Positions 24,001 through 36,126 are shown, counted from the first letter of the stretch. The stretch is 64,000 nucleotides of DNA from Albula goreensis (GCA_022829145.1 CM040763.1:4363141-4427140), one strand, 5' to 3'. The notes: generated by a model from the sequence alone, not told the origin. Program-made: numbers and translations.

Positions 24001-26880
24001 ATATTAGCAAATAAATGGAATGCTTGGGGGGCTGCAGAGAGAAGTGTTTGTATTGGGGGGATATACAGAGTAGTAATATTATATTATAAGTTTAATTAAA
24101 TCATTAGTTTGTCCTAAGGCCCTTGTGGTGCCCATATTTAAAGCTGATTCATTTTTTATGAAACATAACTCTAGGCTAGTACACTAGCTTCTCATTAGTG
24201 GGGTGCTGTAGGGTAAGTGAATTTAGTGTGTCTATGCACAAAATGTGTATGGTTTTCTAATTGAGTAGTTCACTTTATTAAAAATAGATTACATACCCAA
24301 TGTAAATTTCTGCAAATGTTAAATAAACACTTAAAGTACTGTAATGTTAAAGACATAGATAATTTACTTTGATGCATATTAACATGATAGATGTTTTAAA
24401 ATTAACCATTTAATATATTAGTATTTAAAGCAATCTGAGAAATCTAGTGGATTTTGAAAGATGTTAAATAGTTGTGTCCAAATTTTGAATTAGTCAGTCA
24501 CAGAAGATGAAAATATTGTATAACAGCACTCTGTTCTTTAGGCTAGAGATGGTCTGAGTCATTGATAGTTACTATTCAAATGTCAGTTGATGTTTGCAGT
24601 ATTTTGTCAATCCCCTCTTTATGTCACTTTTAAAACTGTAATACTTTAAATCGAATGGCTTATGTCTTCCACCAGCCTCTCTCATGTGTGTATGGAGAAT
24701 GTATTTGTAACAACTATGTTAGATTGAAAATCTTTATACATTACTACACACATAATTAATTAAATAAATAAGCTGAATTTGAGATGCATAATTAATTTCT
24801 CGGTTAGAGGCTATGGTTGGACCCAATCAGAGAGTGATGGAATTTACCTGAAGTAGTATACTGGACATCTTTAAGGGATACTTTGAATGCACTACCCTGC
24901 ATGCTTGTGAAGAGATGAAGTCCACAGGCAGCCATTAGCTTTCTGACTGAAGCTGAAGCTGGTCTTTTCCTCAGTTCCGTTCCTTTGCTGAAGCCTTGAA
25001 ATTATCTCAAAGTTTCAAGGTTCAGTTCAGGACTTCAGAACCTTGAGCCCTTGAACCTTTGAAATCTGTCCATGCCTGTTCTCAAGACCGTAAGCCTGAG
25101 ACAGGGGAGTCCAAGCTTCTCTGGTTCAGTTTTTATCATGCTGCACAGTAATATATTACAGTACATGTCTCACCTTTTCCAGTGGAATTGCTCATGTCAG
25201 AATTCTCAGTCCAGGACAATGGTGAGATTGACATTGCATGATATTGCCCTGTGATATAATGCAAGATGTTGTGAAAAAGCCCCAGCTGTAGATAGTATGA
25301 GTGAATGAGCATTACACTAATGTGTCTACAGAGGTCTCTACTGAGTCCTTTCCTCAGTGTAGTATTTAACTTATGAATTTCCCTTAGTGAGCTGTGCACC
25401 TTATGTGTCCCAACAAATGGTTGTACTGAACGTACTTTCTTTCCGTTTCACAGTCAGATCATGTGGGTTCCCAAATGTGTTTTCACTTAGTGCTAGTGCT
25501 CTTAGTGCTAGTTACAGCATCCTAATGAAGACCCATGCAGTGTCAAAATACTGTTAAAATGTATTTTATGTAGACTATATGCACTGCCATGGCCTTATTT
25601 TATTTAGTGCTGTGGAAAGTGAGTAACATTGTCATTATTCAACAGAGTTAAGTATTTCTTATTGGCAACATTAGACATAGATGCAGTTTGGCCGCCCATA
25701 CATCTACAAAAACTATGAGCAGTTTATTTCTGTCTGCTGAAGAGCATAAAACCTCCATTAAAATTTAAACAAAAAAATAAACATAGAATTCATATAATGT
25801 TTAAAACCACCCCTTTTCCCTAAAATAATATTTTGCCCAGGCCAGTTTGCCTGCCTGTGAATGTATTAGCACATTGGACAGGTCAACTGAAGGAACCAGT
25901 GAGTTTCTATAGTCACAGAACAGACAGGCAACCAGCTGACAAAAGAGTTACTGGGGGTACAGAAAACGCTGTGTGTATAAGAAGATAAACACAAGGGTAG
26001 AAGGGGGAAGTCCTGTTACAGAACAACTACTGGCAAATTAGGCAGGCAAATAAATTTCATTCTAGAGTCCTTAAAAGGAACTAAAGGGGTCTGGAAGAAT
26101 AAAGCGCTTCCATTCTGCGGTTTATTTTTCCATTGAAAAATTAGAATGAAAACATGGTAAAATGGAGCCTCTTCAACTACCTATCAGTCAATTAGAATAC
26201 ATCCACAAGATGGCGCTGTCTCTCAGTGCATAATTTCCATGGCTCTCAACAGTGTCTAATCTCAAATCATCACTCTGACCTTTATATATTTTTGCTGTTC
26301 AAGCGCTCTTGGTATTTTTTTTTTATAATCCACTTCAATAAATTAATCTCCAAATACCTTACTGGTAGTTTAATAGGTCAATTAGTTATGTAAATATTCC
26401 ATTAATATGAATTGCCTGAGTAAATGTGTGTGTGTGTTAGTATTGGTTAGAACAGTATGTGTGTAAGAACACATCAAAGTCAAAGATTTCTTAATGAGGA
26501 CAATATTTTGAAACCGTTTTTCTATGCAAAATGAGTGTATTATGGTTCAGTCAGCATTATATTTTTTGCACATCTTATTCATGATCATAATGTGTTTTTC
26601 CCCAATAAATGTCACTACATCTTATATGCAGTGCTGACCCACATCCCCATGATGGCGATCCCCATGAGGAAATGAGCAATTACTCAGACAAAATGTCCCC
26701 AAATACAATAGGTCAACATGAGCGTGTGCGTTCAGGAAATTATTGGCCAGCAGATGGCAGTATAGTAATGCGGTGTGTTTCTCCTCCTTTGCAAATTCAG
26801 CCCAGTTGCAGCTGTGTTCCATATGGATTTTTTAATACATTTTTTTTTATTATTTCACCCCCACAATATTAGCACAGTGA
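21080..26880. other. Long gene-free stretch
   Basis: AT-rich unique DNA. It contains a TC-rich tract at 21550-21591, a GC-box-like segment near 23120-23170, and short repeats such as the tandem CTTAGTGCTAGT words near 25495-25512. No exon, RNA gene or bounded transposon was identified. Confidence 0.5.
21550..21591. repeat. (CT)n microsatellite, imperfect
   Basis: CT-rich tract with TTT and CGC interruptions. The minus-strand Glu/Arg run in the overlapping frame is an artefact. Confidence 0.85.
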
Positions 26881-26924
26881 AGAATTAAGCGGGATTTTTA
26901 CAATGGAAGTCTTCCTCCTCTGGC

Positions 26925-26959
26925 AGGGAGGGGGTGGGGTGGGGTTGGGGTGGTGGGGG
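26925..26959 (+). other. G-quadruplex-prone G tract
   Basis: At least four runs of three to five G are separated by single T, TT or TGGT spacers, including GGGGGTGGGGTGGGG followed by TTGGGGTGGTGGGGG. This matches the usual G4 pattern (four G-runs with loops of 1-7). It lies just upstream of a GC-richer patch at 27080-27170. Confidence 0.75.
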
Positions 26960-27649
26960 AAAGTGAAGGGAGAAATGAAGTTTTATTCAGAGAAGTAATG
27001 AAGTACAAAGCCCTGTTTGTACATGCAAAAGAGCTCAGGCGAGATTAATGCTTTCCTGAGGAAGTGTCTCCTCTGCTTTTTAAATTTCATCTGTGCTCTC
27101 GGAGCGCCGTCACCCTCTCCGCCTGCGCCTGTCTGCTCCCCAACCCCCTGGCTGTGCTCCTGGCCGTCTCAGGTTAAAACCACAACTTGTGGAAATAATA
27201 CCGTTTTTTTATTTATTTTTTTTTCCACTGGCTCCACTGCATAGGACGCTGTGTACATGTCTTCCTCCTTGCTTTATTTATGAATGCGTTTGATTGGTTA
27301 GCAGTAGTGATGAGACAGGGAGGTTTCTTTGACCCTCTCGATGGGTGGGGTAAAAGCAAGCTGTCAATCACAGGCTTGTTTGAACCAATCAAATCATTTG
27401 TTTTTCTTTTGCAGATAAATGTAGTGATTGGTAAAAAATAATACATACGTGTCAGATGCCAGGCTTGTTATCTCCACTCAATTGCTTATGTATTTATTTA
27501 AGAACATCACTTTGCCTTTAGTAAATAGAATCCCTATTCAGGAAAAAAAAAAAAAACATAAAGTGGGGGTAGAAACCTACAGTACCACACATTGATAGAA
27601 AGAGGTGTCTGAGATGTATTTTACACATTTTGCTTTCACCCCTTCACAC

Positions 27650-28045
27650 CTCCTGGATGAAAAGCGGTAGCTGGGATTTGGCACACAGAAGTTTTGTAAG
27701 AGGCGCAGTCAGTGGCACCGACGTGGCAGACATGAGGAAGACATCGTGGAAAGGCATCCTTTGATGTGAGCTAACCGTGCCCCGGATAAGCCTCTCTCGC
27801 TGTCTCCGTCCCGTATAAGAGGCCTTAATGAAAGACGTGCGTGTCTGAGGGCAGCTTGCAGGGCCTTGACAGGGCTAACGTAGCGCCGGCGGCCGCGTGG
27901 AGGGGAATGCAGAAACAGGCTCAGCTCCACTGAGATCCAGGCAGGGAGGCAGGGAGGGAGGGCTCCATCCAGACCGCTGGGCTCAGAGGAAGCCCAACGC
28001 TGGGGTACCGACTGCAGGAACACCCCCATACTGTTCAGAGTCACT
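27650..28045. promoter_or_regulatory. Candidate CpG-rich regulatory island
   Basis: GC-rich block with CpG clusters, notably TAGCGCCGGCGGCCGCG at about 27881-27897. Overlapping frames on both strands reflect high GC rather than coding. It lacks repeats apart from a GGGA/GGCA tract at about 27945-27962. It could be an orphan CpG island or enhancer. Confidence 0.35.
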
Positions 28046-28049
28046 TCCT

Positions 28050-28985
28050 CCTCTACTCTCCTCTTCCATCAGCGTGTACCCCATATATTAAGGTGTTTTA
28101 TGATTGTTTTACAATGTTAGATTTTGCATTTCTACAAGGGTGAACAGACTATTTCCAGGCATGCAGGCACGGAAATACATTGTCTTTATCAAGGGTCATC
28201 AACCACAAGTGTTCAGAGAGATGAGACGAGACCAAGTAGGCACGGAGGAGGGCAGGCGTGTGACTCAGCTCCACTGCTGTTACTTGTGACAGCAGATAGG
28301 GCACGATTCAACATGGAAATGTATCACAAATGAGATGTGCAGGATATGTGTCTAATGTTTTAAGCCATATATCCTTTACCATTATTGAATATATCACAAT
28401 AAAATGAGAAAACCAACATCTCAGAAACACAGAATAATGAAGTCCAGACAAAAATGATTATGTAATTTCCCTGTTGACATGTTAATCCAGTCATTCCTTA
28501 TGGCCCCCTTATTTGTTTGCATTATGTTTCATACACTATTTCACACTCTACCTGGCATGCGCAGGTACCGCATCACAGAGGAAGCAAAACATCGTTGGTG
28601 TGAGATCTCCGTCTCTCCTGGGGTCATTCTGAGCTCTTCAGATCAGGGTCTGTCTTTAATGGACTTGAGCATAGATGCTAAAATACCTTCATCACAGTTA
28701 AAGTACTGCATCAGTGCTTGCCTTATAAAGTCATTTTTACATATGCTCTATAAAGCTTAATTCAAAATAAATAATAAAAACAATAGAACTTCCCAATAGA
28801 AAAGTGTCAGTGAGGCAGCACTGAGCTGCAGTGTCTGTCGTAGAGGTGGGACAGGCAGAGTGCATCCTCTGTGTTTACAGGCTCGCAGAGTTTTACCGCG
28901 ATACTATACATTCACAGCAGCAGCCTGATCAGGTCTGCCTGTGGTACATTTTATTTATTACTTAATGGAAATGATATGACTATCA
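28050..28985. other. Gene-free stretch
   Basis: Unique DNA; no exon or repeat with clear ends was seen. Confidence 0.45.
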
Positions 28986-28989
28986 AAAA

Positions 28990-29370
28990 TGAGCCAAGCC
29001 TCCTGGAATAAGAAGATACTATTTAGCAAATGGATTTAACATAAGTGAAACACGACAAAATCTATCGGGAAGTGTCATTTCGTATTATGTGTAATTAAAG
29101 CGTGGAGACTGTTGGAAACTGGAAGCAGGCCTGTACGGATGCTAAATTACAGAAAGTGTGAAATGTAATATCCGTGCCACAGAATGCGGTTTTTCCATTC
29201 TCCCACAGAAGGAAATGAGTCTATATGCAGCATCTCTCCTTGGAGGCATGGGAGGGGAGGGCTGGTTGGGGAGAACGTAACTTGCAGTGGGAATTATGAG
29301 CAAAGAGCATATTTAGAGATTTCACATGGAGGCATATGGAAGCATATGATTTACATTCATATGCATTTCA
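28990..29370. promoter_or_regulatory. Candidate enhancer with CATATG E-box cluster
   Basis: High-complexity block with ATTA-type words (GTGTAATTAAAGCG at about 29090) and three CATATG E-boxes at 29333-29338, 29343-29348 and 29358-29363, the last overlapping ATGCAT. CATATG is a permitted bHLH site; three in 31 bp is unusual in unique DNA. Function is inferred. Confidence 0.33.
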
Positions 29371-29379
29371 GAGAACCGC

Positions 29380-30765
29380 CCACCCCCCTCACCCCAACTC
29401 TCTCTCGCTTACACACACATACACACACGAACACCCTTCAATTCAGTTACATAATTATGCATGTTGATTGCTATGGCGACCAGTGATGGTAATTAAAAGG
29501 GGTGTGTTGGGGTCTGCAGAGTTGCAGATGGGAAAATGGCTGACATGAGTCTATAATGAGATTAAGACAGAGTAAAGACCATGTGATTCTCAAAAGGGCC
29601 AATCAGGGCTGAACGTCAGCATTTCCTTCAAAAGTTAAACTGTTCACAATGAAAGTCATGGTTCTCACTGCTGTGAGCTTTGTGCCAAACAGTCATAATA
29701 CCCAGTCAACAATACAGTGCCTATTCACTTAATAGTGCCTCTTATTTCATTTTAGCATCCTCTCTCGATCTGAAAGCGAAAAGGCTTTGTTGTGGATTGC
29801 ACGCACATATTCAAATAGTTGTCATATTGCAGCAAATCATCCTAAAATGTGCAATTCAAACCTGTCCTTTCTATCATTCGTTTGGTACACTTTCATTCAC
29901 ACTGGCTAATACGCATGAGTGTGTTACCTTTGTAGCTATACTGTGCAGCTAATAATTTTAATAAACAAAAGTACTGACACTTCTACACAGTAAACAAAAA
30001 AATGATCTTTTTTTAGTGTATACTTTACACTAGAAATCAGATCCTAAAACCCAACCATAATCATGGTTGCTTTTTTTATATGCACATACATCACAATAAC
30101 CTTCAGCAGTGCTGTGTACAGTGTGTGACTCCCTCATGACCATCTATATGTCTTTGGCGTACAGCATGCGCTAAATTTAGGCATGCTCTTTCTTAAATTA
30201 GTGAGGCTGGAGTGGCGCGCCGAGCTAAATGCTAAAGGTGGGAGTGATATGTGGGTTAGTTTTAGCCACGCTGATTGTGACGCTGGCAAATCACATGCTT
30301 TTCCTTGACATGTGACACGTGTCATTCTCAGTGTTATGGAGAACACAGTCGTGACACATTTGGTTTGCAGTTGAGCCTTTTTCCCCTTTGGTTTCCCTTC
30401 CACTTTCAGCACCGGTTCAGTTAGTATGCGGTCACATCTGACTTCCAGTGATTTACAGTGTATGGTACACAAGTAAACACACATCTGCTGCCGTAGTTCA
30501 CAGGATACCTGTGTGATTGTTGTGAGAGTTTTTCTATCTGATTTATTCTTTTTTTTACTACCTTGAAGATACATATGGTCTCCTGTACATTTATGCCAAA
30601 CACGATAGTGGTCAGTAATTAAATACGCAGATGAAATTTCCCTGATTCAGAAACAATTTCTCATTTGCTCAATACCGTTACCCTTATTTCTAATTTGGTT
30701 TGGGGTTTTTAGATATTAATGTTCAGAACCACTGCACTGAGGAGACATTCTGGTATCCCACTCAG
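29380..30765. other. Gene-free stretch
   Basis: Begins with short CA repeats (29410-29440), then unique DNA. Two overlapping minus-strand frames (30134-30603) show no family features. Confidence 0.5.
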
Positions 30766-30769
30766 CTCG

Positions 30770-31140
30770 TATGAAAGCGAATGACAATCAAAACGCCATT
30801 AACGCGGTATGGATGCTTTTAGCGGAATTTAACCGCAGCGTTCCTCCTTGTCCGCACACTTTCGAATACCACGGTCCATACTTAATGAGTGACTACACGT
30901 CACAGTGCACTTTCGTCTCTGATCCATCGCGCTGCACTGAAATCTAATTTGTTCAATTCCGTACCACTTGGTTAACAGCACGCCTGCTCCGAGCTGCTCG
31001 TAACTGCCGCTGTAATGTCTGCTCACTCCCTCACCTCTCCAGCATCCTTTTACAGGAGCTGGCTCATGCGGTTCCTGACAATAAATAGAGTTTTCATTAC
31101 CGTATAACATTCGTACAGGTTTAGCGCGAGGCTCTGTTGG
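30770..31140. promoter_or_regulatory. Candidate conserved non-coding island with retained CpG
   Basis: Repeat-free block in which CpG words (AACGCGG, ACCGCAGCG, TCGCGC, AGCGCGAGG) are frequent compared with the flanks, together with CATTAACG and CTAATTTG homeodomain-like words. No splice-bounded exon. The contrast is clear, the function unknown. Confidence 0.35.
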
Positions 31141-31149
31141 ACGTACTCA

Positions 31150-32700
31150 TCAAAGACCTTGTTTGTTGAGCAGTGTAAGGAGCCCGCTGCCTGTCAAGGG
31201 CCTTGTTTGTGGTAAAATATATGAAACCTCTATGGTTCCTGAAAGGTAAACTCCATTAAGGTACCTGGACGTGCCTGAGTTGCATGGCCTATGTCCTGTC
31301 ACTGCAGTTCTCCAGCACAGTGTCTGTGGTAGCTCAGCTGGCAGATGGCACTGTAGAGGAGATGGGGCTGGCTGACTCTTTGTGTTCAGAAGGACATGGA
31401 CACTACAGCATGGCCTTCAGTAATGAGAGAGGATTCTGAAGTGAAGGGATGGAGCTAAGCTTGTGTCTGCATCTATAACCTATACACCTCACTGAAAAAA
31501 AAAAAACAGAAACCCAGTACTTGGTTCAGCAATCGCCATTTCCATTAAAATGAGAGCTGAAAGATGACATTCTACCTGGGGTTTTCACTGCATACAGTAC
31601 AGTACAGTATTTTTTTCTTGACACATGACTTCCTTCATGTCCCCTTGACCTGATAAAAATTGGCTTTGGCTATACAAGTGAGAATATCTTTTTTTCCATG
31701 AAGCGAGAGAGGGCCACAGCCTGAGATCGCAGTATTCGGTACATGCATTGATGAGGCGGCCAGCACTGAGAAAATCAACAGCTCTTCTGAGTCTGTTTTT
31801 ACTGGAAGAGTATTGGCAGTCATTGACCCTGCCAATAAAAATGAAAAAGACAAAAATACTACTTCCCTGAAAATCCAGATTTCTGGAAATTCATACTATT
31901 TGATCGTAGATGCTAATGCACACATTTTGAATATCAAGCTATGAAAATATGAAGGCATTTCATCAGGTATATTAAAATTGGTTTTGAGTTTACTGAACTA
32001 CACATATCCCATGGTAAATTATAGAGGGGATTCCACAGAGAAATCCCAGTTCAAACTGGGTTCAGACTCAGAGTCAGTGTGATCAAACAGACCTGTAACA
32101 CTAAAGCATGTTCTGCTTACAAGACTTTGTGATTCAGGAACAAACAATTAAACCGGCTGATAATGATGTCCACTTCACCACACAAAGCGAAACGATCATT
32201 TGAATAATGTTTAATGTTTTAGCTTCAGTAAGAATAATGCAGGTAATCAGTTTATGGAAAATGAATATGGATGAGAGGGTCTGTGAGAACACCACAAGAT
32301 TTTAACATCAATGATAACATTTGCGTTGAAATACACTTTGAACATGATTTGAACAATTGAAATAGTTGCACACCTGAAGTTATAATTAAGTCAGTCTGTA
32401 TGTATGCGTCTTAAATTGTGGGTTTTGCATAGATAATTAGCATGAAATGTAAAAGAAGTAACTTGAAAGTAGCTGTAATATTTTTTTAGGTTAACTACAG
32501 CTTCATGAGGCCAGATTTTTTTTTTTTAATCCTTTAGTTTTGCTAGCCAGGTTAAATAATTGTATCTTTACTTGATCAAACACAGATGATGTAGATATCA
32601 TGTTAATGACCTCGAACATTAGAATAATTTGTATTGTAAATGTAAATGTGTTGATAGATCTGGAGTGTGAAAATGTGCATAGTCCCTATCTGGTCTTTTT
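31150..32700. other. Gene-free stretch
   Basis: AT-rich unique DNA. A triple ACAGT repeat occurs near 31595-31610. No gene recognised. Confidence 0.5.
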
Positions 32701-32705
32701 TTTTA

Positions 32706-32724
32706 AATATATATATATATATAT
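32706..32724. repeat. (AT)n microsatellite
   Basis: About nine AT units, followed by a related TATATG segment. Confidence 0.85.
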
Positions 32725-32792
32725 GTTTTATATATGTTTTTTGTCATAACTGAATATCAGTGCAAACATCGCCCCCTAAATGTGTATTTAGA

Positions 32793-32877
32793 TTCAGCTA
32801 CTACTACTACTATTACTACTATTACTACCACAAAACTAATAATAATAATAATAATAATAATAAGAAGAAGAAGAAGA
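32793..32877. repeat. Compound trinucleotide array (CTA)n-(AAT)n-(AAG)n
   Basis: Three adjacent triplet blocks: CTA/TTA, then AAT, then AAG. They give Tyr, Asn and Lys runs in one frame, hence an artificial plus-strand open frame. Confidence 0.95.
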
Positions 32878-32999
32878 GACAATGGTCATGGACCTTAATG
32901 CTGTCCCAGACAGACCTTTTTGACCTTATTGTTCATTTCCAATATGATCTTTGCAGATGTCTTTTGGAGACATATTTATGCGTATCGCTCCGTCCGAGC

Positions 33000-33330
33000 C
33001 TAAAGTGCTAATGTCACCATGCTAATGTATCCAGGGGTAACCTGTGGCCGCACCTTGGTCAGCTGTCTGTGGAGTCACTTGAGTATGCATTGAGCTGATA
33101 AGTACTGTGGTTCATTTTCCTCATGGCAGAACACAGTTAAAAAAAAAAACCCAGAGTAATAATTGCTTCAGCCAGAGACTAGGATGGCTAAATATGCCTG
33201 ATTGCTTTCTAAGCTTCACTGCTGCGTAATGAAATATGGCCGCCCGTGGAAGGAAACGCGCGATAGCTTTCGTGTCACTTTCTCTTTTTACCCCCCACCC
33301 CAGCTGTATGTTGTGGCATTGGAATCGCTT
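33000..33330. promoter_or_regulatory. Candidate conserved non-coding island
   Basis: Mixed-GC, repeat-poor sequence with two TGCTAATGT/GCTAATG words at 33008-33027, TAATAATTGC at about 33157, and CpG-containing GAAACGCGCGATAG at about 33253-33266. No exon structure. Inference from composition only. Confidence 0.28.
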
Positions 33331-33339
33331 AAAGCATTT

Positions 33340-34540
33340 TTTATTGTATATTAGCTTTGGGAGATGGTTATAATTATGGGCAACATTGAGGACTAATTAT
33401 TAATTCCTCGCCACTTCAAAATGACATTCTGTAATATTGAAAGTGCCACATTCTCTGTTATACGTTTTAATTTGTGTCCTCGTTAGTATGAACCGGACAT
33501 GCAGGCTAGGAGCAAAATTATAAAGGGATACTCTTACATGCATGATGGTTTTAATTAATTTTTTTTTTTTTGCTGCCTTTATTTTCTCATTCTTTCCTGA
33601 GTGATTCATCCTTGCTCCTTTTATTTGCATCTGTATAATTTCATATGTCTACTTGGTATATCCAATGTTTGCATCTAATTTGGGTCAGAAGACTCTAACA
33701 GTGATTCCCAAGACTGAAATAAATCAAAACAATAATAATACAGTTGCATATGCATATAATAAGATAGATTACAGATTTAGATGTCTTCACTGCACCATCC
33801 TGTGTTTAAGACAACTTGGTCATACTTTTGTCAAGACGTTTTTTATTTTATTCTTGTGTGTGGGCATTATTCTTAAAGTGTGGGCTTTAGAGGGAATTTG
33901 AAAAGAACATTTGCGTTAATGCCGCCCAACTCTTTCAAAACGTGTTATAGGGACCTCTCTGGACCTGTGTTTAATATCCCATCCAGCAGCGCTCTCTGTA
34001 GCTCAGCTCCCCCCATGTGTTGTGGTTTTGGGTGCTGAGAGACAGTTGCTCCCTCCAACCCAAAATCACCTATATATCCTCTAAATCATGTTATCATCAA
34101 CCTGATTAATCAGCTTGTTAAAACTGCAACTATGAGCGCCCAAATTTGCAAAATTCTGCATTTAATGCAGATGTAGTGACATCACCCAGGAAGTGTGACC
34201 CTGCTGCTTTAGAAAGTGCTCAGCCTGTGCAGGGGTATTACTGCACTAATGCATGCAGCCACAGCAGCCTCGATCACTTTATGCAGCAAATGCATATGCC
34301 ACCATACTGCAATTCTCATTCCTACATACAACAAGTCTCAGCTTTGTGTTTTAAGTTATGTCTATTTCAATAGTATTCCCAAATTAAAAATACATTATCA
34401 CTGACTTGATATTGTTTGTAGATGGAAATAATGGGTCTTATCTAATATCTAATTTTCTCTAAAGAAACATGTACACACCAAATTTTGCTCAAAGCACAGG
34501 CTGTAGGGATAACTGTGCTGTTTCTGGCGATGGTGATTTA
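33340..34540. other. Gene-free stretch
   Basis: AT-rich unique DNA; no bounded gene or element. Confidence 0.5.
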
Positions 34541-34543
34541 CCT

Positions 34544-34620
34544 GCATTACATTACATTACATTACTGTCATTTAGCTGACGCTTTTATCCAAAGCGACTT
34601 ACAGTTGATTAGACTAACTG
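34544..34620 (-). mobile_element. SINE 3' tail fragment with (TAATG)n end
   Basis: Plus-strand CATTA pentamers (34544-34565) lead into TGTCATTTAGCTGACGCT and ATCCAAAGCGACTTACAG. This is the reverse complement of the tail seen at 56705-56764. The tRNA-like head is missing, as expected for a 5'-truncated retroposon copy inserted in minus orientation. Confidence 0.8.
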
Positions 34621-34860
34621 TTGACCTGCAAACTGTGAGTGTCATGTGTGCATTCTTTTCTTTTTACAATACTTATTTACGTTTCCTAAAGTGTAAAATG
34701 GCCTCTTCCTTCTGTCCCTGATGTTCTGCGTCGGTTGTTTTAACGGGTGTCATAAACCATGGTTACTGATCGTTAAGATGTAACAAATAGACAGCCCTGA
34801 GCATATTTGCATTGGGGATCCGTGTCCTTCTGTTGATTTGTTTTATGCTTTTCCTTGCAG

Positions 34861-34905
34861 TGCTCTTTCCTGAGACAACAACAACAGGATGAACTTTGGA
34901 GCAGA
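34861..34905 (+). other. Candidate 45-nt micro-exon (tentative)
   Basis: A strong acceptor (a long T/C-rich tract, then TTTTCCTTGCAG) ends at 34860, and a GTAAGG donor begins at 34906. The enclosed 45 nt is an exact multiple of three and only one frame is open, reading [15 protein letters not shown]. In-frame micro-exons occur in neuronal genes, but I recognise no protein. It is not shown to be transcribed, and the signals could be chance. Confidence 0.25.
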
Positions 34906-34940
34906 GTAAGGATTTAATACAACTTTTTAAGCTGGGTACA

Positions 34941-34945
<5 letters not shown>

Positions 34946-34977
<32 letters not shown>

Positions 34978-35095
34978 CGTGCATGTGTGCGCGTGTGCAT
35001 GCATTTTCATGTGCACTGTGTGTGTGTGTGTGCGTGCGTGCATGCGCGTTCGTGTGTGCGTGTGTGTGTGTGTGTGTGTGCGTGTGCGTGTTGCA
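34946..35095. repeat. Compound (TG)n / (TGCG)n microsatellite
   Basis: About 150 bp of alternating purine-pyrimidine sequence in several TG blocks broken by GCGTGCATGT-type segments. All long frames here on both strands (Cys-Val or His-Thr runs) are artefacts. Such tracts can adopt Z-DNA and are usually polymorphic. Confidence 0.95.
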
Positions 35096-35339
35096 CATGG
35101 GGGCGATCGTTGTGCTTGCGTGTGACTGAACATACTTGAAAAACATGAGTGGTCTCTGATTAGCTTATCTCCTTTGTTTCATGACAGCAGACACATGGAG
35201 GGCCGTTAAGGTTCTCTGAGGGGGGCTGCTGCCATATATGAGAGTGAGATTCAGTGTGAGGGAACAGGCGCAGGTATGGGAAGTGTATCAGAAAGTGAGG
35301 GAGTGAGGGAAGCCATTTTGGGGAAAGAAGAACTGATTA

Positions 35340-35375
35340 CTTAATCACTTGCTTAGTGGTAAGCAAGTGATTAAG
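35340..35375. repeat. Perfect 16-bp inverted repeat with 4-nt loop
   Basis: CTTAATCACTTGCTTA (35340-35355), loop GTGG, then its exact reverse complement TAAGCAAGTGATTAAG (35360-35375). After the stem, AAGCAAGTGA-like sequence is partly repeated (GCAAGTGAC at 35375-35383). There is no U-run to suggest a terminator. Origin by a local foldback duplication is likely. Confidence 0.9.
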
Positions 35376-35384
35376 CAAGTGACA

Positions 35385-36105
35385 CTGTATAAACTTGAGG
35401 TTCAGATTTTCTATGTCAGAGATGATGTCTTAACTAATTTTTTTGTTCAGCGTATTTTTTTTAAATATACCTTTTTAGTTAATAGTACAACAATTCAGAT
35501 ACAGTCTACTTAATAAGATTTTAATAAATCCAGCAAAAACACAGAAAGCTCTCCCAAGCCAAAATGAAAAATATGAGACCTGCAACTGTGCAAAATAAAT
35601 GGCACAATCCTCCTCACTTTCCAGCTTCCCCCCAACTCCAAACCCAATAAATAAGGAACATTTCCTTAAATAAAGCTACATTGCAGCTCCCTTGATTATA
35701 CTCTGGAAGCTAAACTCCAAACCACAAGAAGTTCATGATTTGTTGCACTCGGTTTAAAAGCCAACTGTAGGTTTGAAAAGTCAAAGTTAATACCATGAAG
35801 GCAGCTAGCACACATGCTCCAGGACCTGACATTATAAAACACTTGGGCCAAACACAGCCATGGGGAATAGATAAACAGTGGTGCTCTGCAATTGTTGAGT
35901 GGAATCAACAGTAATCACCTCCAGTTTCTCCTCTGGATTTGGCCTGTAGGTCTAATCTATACTGGATATGGCTATTAATAGTCCACATATGTGTGAGGTG
36001 AAGAATCGGGAGCAGGAGTGGGAGGATGAGGACCAGGCGGTGCTTGTCTAGCTTGTAGAAGCAAAGCCTGCTGGCTCCAAGCACACACAAACAGACTGCA
36101 AATCA
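35385..36105. other. Gene-free stretch
   Basis: AT-rich unique DNA without recognisable features. Confidence 0.5.
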
Positions 36106-36111
36106 GGCCGA

Positions 36112-36126
36112 GGGGGGGGGGGGGGG
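36112..36126. repeat. Poly-G tract
   Basis: An uninterrupted G run of about 15, ending in CGGA. Long homopolymer G runs are rare and prone to sequencing error. Confidence 0.9.

Noticed and set aside
30134..30574. 146-codon minus-strand frame
   Set aside because: No family features; a second minus-strand frame overlaps it, and no splice or promoter signals support it.
34544..34565. Tandem CATTA pentamers as a CRISPR-like or satellite array
   Set aside because: They are the simple-repeat end of a SINE tail; there are no spacers.
34763..35146. 127-codon minus-strand His-Thr-rich frame and several plus-strand Cys-Val frames
   Set aside because: All are generated by the TG/TGCG microsatellite.
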